NCBI RefSeq assembly: GCF_000006565.2
Contig: NC_031468.1
Span: 806,001 to 870,000 of the forward strand
Direction: 5' to 3'
Origin: Toxoplasma gondii ME49
Taxonomy: Eukaryota; Apicomplexa; Conoidasida; Eucoccidiorida; Sarcocystidae
Length of the DNA: 64,000 bases
In this document: positions 60,544-64,000 of the stretch, piece after piece
How positions within the stretch are numbered: position 1 is the first letter of the stretch
Layout of the letters: every line of letters begins with the position of its first letter
Notes under the pieces: generated by a model
Told to the model about the DNA's origin: nothing
Databases searched by the model: none
What the model saw: only the letters and a program-made list of their open reading frames with translations
Made by a program: the position numbers and the translations under genes

Positions 60544-63500
60544 ATGGCTCTGGACGAAAGCTGTTATTCATATCGGGAGACACCGGCCTCGACCCCTTCA
60601 GCTTCTTCGCTGTTTGACTCATGGAATGAGGGAGCGGCATACGACGCTATGGCCGAGGCCTGCGTCTTGTTCCAGCAGAGGGAGAAGAAGAACGAAACGG
60701 GGGAAGGAGGATTGAAACGAGGAGAAGGAACCTACAATGAGTTTTCTTTGCAGGTACAGCTTCCGAGTATCTTCCCGTCAACCATCGGGTTCTGTGACGC
60801 TACATTGATTCCATAAGTTTGCATCTACACTCCCACACGAACAGCTCAGGGTGTGCGAGTCTTGAAAAACCACCTTTGGGGATGATGGTGGCAACATGTC
60901 GCCAGTTATCTCTTCGTCCGTGCGCTGAGGAGTCGATCCCTTTCCTATGTCCTGTCGGAAACGCAACAGTGCGACTTGATACGTATTTTCAGGTGCATTC
61001 GTATACACAACACATTTTGTATGTATGGAAGCGCTGTTACCGTTTTCATTGCTGAAACGGTCATCACTGTACATAGGGAGAAACAACACTGCTTCTTAGC
61101 ATCGCGACTGAACGTTTTGTTGTGGCTGTGCTAATTTGCCTTCTTTTCAGTGCCTTCTGCAGGGAGAAGAAGGCGAGCTACAGCAAAAGCTCGATCTTCT
61201 CCACCGGAACGCAATCTGCTTCAGCGACTGCTGGGACGACTACGAGTGGACGGACATGATTTTCTTCCAGGATAATCGATCTGCCTCAAGTCAGTCTCTC
61301 GCCTGCGCATCTCTTCCTCTATTATCTCTCTCAGTCATGCTGGCGCATTTTGCAGGTCTTTGTGTATGTGTTCTAACTCTAAGCTTTTTTCGATGTTCCT
61401 GTCCGTCGCGGTTGGGTTTCGTCTCTCCTCATCGCTCTCTTGTTGTCCTCTCTCTCTCTGTGGCCTGTGGGTGTCTCGTCTCCGCCAAGATTGCATCCTC
61501 TCTCTGGCTTCGCCCATGCGCGTTCGTTTTCCCAGTCGCGTTTTACTTTGTGCGTCTGCTTCCTTTGTTTGCGCCCAGATGCTTTGGACATGAAAACAAG
61601 CTCGAGCTCCAGCAAGCAACTGTCCGTCAGGATGTACACTGCACCTGACACGATGAAAGGTCTATGGTGAGTAGCCGCCGCCTCAGTTTTCTGTTTGTTT
61701 CTGAGTAGAGTCAACTGGCCAAGAGCGACGATGTTTCCTCTTCCCTTTCGTGGAAGCAGAGCGTCGATCCGAGCGTCGGCTGTCGGAGTAGCTGGGTTGC
61801 AGTGAAGTCCTCTCTTGCGTCTCGCGCTTCGCCACGAGGTGCGTCGTTGTTGCGGTGCATTTGATTTCTCTTCGTTTCGGAACACTTCCGTTGAGACCTT
61901 TTTTGTTAACCAAATAAATCGTGTGTGCGTTCTTTGTGGAAAAACACTCCAGCGCAGTTCGTTCGAAGGAAGAAGGCACTCTTGTGAAGAAGGCGGCAAG
62001 CCGGCGAAAGTGCAACATGGTCCGCGTCACCGAGATCGTGTCGTCCTCAGGCATTCTCGACGTTCTGCGGTGTCTCGGCTTCAGGTGCGCACAATCACGT
62101 ACATTCTCGTCCGTGTCACAGGCTAGCAGGCGACATCCGCGAACTGAGATTTATTCACAGACTGCTTCCGGCGCGCATGCGTCTGCACAGCCTCTGTTTG
62201 GAACACTGTCGCACTTCGCGCACTCAAAGACATACACACAGAGACAGCGGTGTAGTGCATGCACACACAAACTCCGCGTCTTCCCAGAAATGCACCGGCA
62301 TACGCATGCAACATGCGTGGCTTTTCTACACACAAACTCACATGTCTACAAGGGAGACTAACGCACCTAATCACATGCGCGCAGTCTGTTTATCCGCGGA
62401 TGAGTTTCCCCTTTCTGCGTTTCAGGCAGATCACTCAAGTGTTTGTGAAGGCTCGAGTGTATCTTAGTAAAGTGGGGACGCCGAACAGCGCCATACTTCT
62501 CGTTCAGCGTCATTATTCGGTGAGCGTTAAAAATGGATGATGCATTTCCGAGACACAGGTCGGAACTTGCAAGCCCGGCACCCTGCCGCTGGGTCGTGGA
62601 ACTGACTAGGCGCTCTTTCGAGGACTCCAATCTCCGATCTCGAACACCGAGATCGGTGCTTTTTAGTTTCCTGTTCGGTCTTAGTCTTTACCTGGTAGTT
62701 TGAGAGTCGTGTGACGGGACTTCTTCTCACACTGTCTCACGAAAACCAATCAGTGTCCTGTTCTTGAGACTGGCTTTTCGCATTTTGGCCTGCTGCCGCA
62801 CCATTCTTTCCCGGCGCCGTGCGCATTCCAGGCACTTCCTTTGAGACATCACGCGACGCTTGAGACGGGTCCTGCGCTTACTCGAACGTTGCTGTTTCCG
62901 TGTTGGTGTTCTGTGTATCATTCATTTCTCTTTTTAACGAGCGTTGGTGCTGCATCTGGGATTTCGATCACAGGAAACCTCTCAGTTTGCCCTGAATAAA
63001 AATCGAGCTAGCGCTGACGCTGTTCGTTATTTTATGGACACTGAACGGACTGTCTGTCAGGATCCCGAGTACAGCTCGCCTTTGTCGCTTCGCAAACGAG
63101 GTCGCGCAGAGCCTGTCGGCGGCTGGCTGATTGAAGCCAAAGCACGCTGTGAGGGAGACGGGCCAGTCGCAGCGACGACCGACTTTAATCTGTTCAACTA
63201 CGCTGCAAATTTCGGCCCGTATGTCTTTAGCCTCTTGCTCAGAGTAACGAAGAAGGGCTGAAAGAGGCGAAACACGAGCCACAAGCAGACAGCTAAACGG
63301 AGGCGCGGTCTGTGAAGATGGGCGGCATGACGTGGCGAAGGCAGCACAGGAACGAGAAAACAAGGACGAATGCCGATTGGATGATGATCAGGACACTGGA
63401 TTGCAGAAACGGCAGATAGAAAGGACGGCCGCCTGTTTGAGATAACGGGATGAAAGAGAAGGAAAGATAATCTAAAACATGTGTTTGTCACTCCGATCTC

Positions 63501-63609
63501 TCGTGAATGTGTGTTTTACAGGCTCCTGAATTTAAGGAGGGTCGAGGATAACGCCCTCGCTGAAGCTGAACGCGAACTTCTCCATTCTTCTCATCCCCGT
63601 CGGCTGTGA
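60544..63609 (+). CDS. MED18: Mediator of RNA polymerase II transcription subunit 18 (MED18/Srb5) homologue
   Basis: MED18 is a head-module Mediator subunit that dimerises with MED20 and contacts polymerase II and promoter factors in the nucleus. Seven exons fit in phase: 60544-60753, 61151-61289, 61579-61666, 61953-62084, 62426-62519, 62974-63218 and 63522-63609 (331 residues against 208 in human). Matching blocks, in order, are QCLLQGEEGELQQKLDLLHR (family LLQG...L..L.HRL), EWTDMIFF, then VRVTEIVSSSGILDVLRCLGF with QVFVKARVYL (family VRNCV..A.S.NL.DFL..MGFR..HEFV.KG) and a C-terminal WLIEAKARCEGDG followed by NYAANFGPLLNLRRVE, like the conserved LVEL...F...L.PLV.L...D end. An N-terminal extension of about 70 residues and a charged insert after HYS explain the size. 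Mediator subunits are very divergent in apicomplexans, so the assignment rests on this order of blocks. Confidence 0.82.
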
Positions 63610-64000
63610 TTTTTCTGCCGCAACAGTGAACAACTCCGAGACTTTGAACATGCCCTGGGTCTGGGTGTCATTTGACTATCTGCGAGTTGCGACACGGTTG
63701 AATGGCTCGTGTTGCGCACGGTCGGACAGATGGCACAGGGACGTGCTTTCTCATGTGTTCTCGTCATGTTTATCTTTTCAAGCAGGGACCTCTCAGCAAT
63801 CCGACCGAAGTTCCTCCTCTGGGACTTTCTCACCTTCCCTGCGTGTCAGTACTTTGCTCTGTCTGTGTGTTTCGTCTCTAAACTTCTGCGAGGTAGGACA
63901 CGAGTCGTCAGCTCAGCTAAGAGACTTGCTGTTCTCTCGGCAGCGGAGAGATATTCTTTTTTGCCTCTCGATAGACGGTAGTAGCCTACCTTCCACGCTC
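63610..64000. other. 3' flank of MED18
   Basis: Short open frames on both strands with no domain. Probably the MED18 3' UTR and downstream sequence. Nothing else is seen. Confidence 0.5.

Noticed and set aside
62533..62610. Possible box C/D snoRNA in a MED18 intron (ATGATGC ... CTGA)
   Set aside because: The C box is imperfect, no terminal stem was seen, and such short words are common. Not supportable without RNA data.

Overview
This window looks like nuclear chromosomal DNA of a coccidian apicomplexan, most likely Toxoplasma gondii or a very close relative such as Hammondia or Neospora. The evidence is the mix of small-exon, phase-conserved GT-AG genes, long intergenic stretches, many TGCATGC words, TA and GATA microsatellites, and two tandem genes for microneme-adhesive-repeat-like proteins of a kind known from coccidians. 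Species is inferred from gene content only. Exon borders were read by eye from GT-AG signals, reading phase and protein homology. They are consistent in phase but unverified.

Layout. 1-6276 (+) is the 3' part of V-ATPase subunit H, whose 5' end lies outside the window. 8093-14471 (-) is a five-exon, greatly enlarged mitochondrial endonuclease G. It is bracketed by a 1.3 kb, almost identical direct repeat (6362-7685 and 14446-15766) that carries the EndoG upstream region plus its first codons. 18200-19937 (-) is a PRL-type protein tyrosine phosphatase with a CAAX end. 19938-27248 has no gene that I can defend, but is rich in GCATGC motifs near the PRL start. 27249-31155 and 33266-35626 (both -) are tandem paralogues with the same six-exon plan, encoding secreted Cys-rich MAR-like proteins (MIC1/MCP type). 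The first carries a long Pro/Lys/Ala 18-residue repeat. 39809-42598 (+) is an RWDD1/Gir2-like RWD protein. 43861-48286 (-) is a secreted protein with an oocyst-wall-like series of C...CPxG units and an acidic tail. 49067-49691 (+) is a possible small gene of unknown family. 51466-52941 (+) is the SUMO E2 UBC9. 54813-58047 (-) is a six-exon mitochondrial-carrier-like protein. 60544-63609 (+) is a seven-exon Mediator subunit MED18 homologue.

How the genes relate. Most are housekeeping genes with unrelated jobs: proton pumping, mitochondrial nuclease, phosphatase, translation-factor partner, sumoylation, metabolite transport, transcription. The accessory part is the central 27-48 kb block, with three predicted secreted Cys-rich proteins, two of them a tandem pair related to host-cell-binding microneme proteins and one resembling oocyst wall proteins. 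Convergent pairs are V-ATPase H/EndoG, RWDD1/oocyst-wall-like and UBC9/carrier. Divergent pairs are MAR-like B/RWDD1, oocyst-wall-like/orphan ORF and carrier/MED18.
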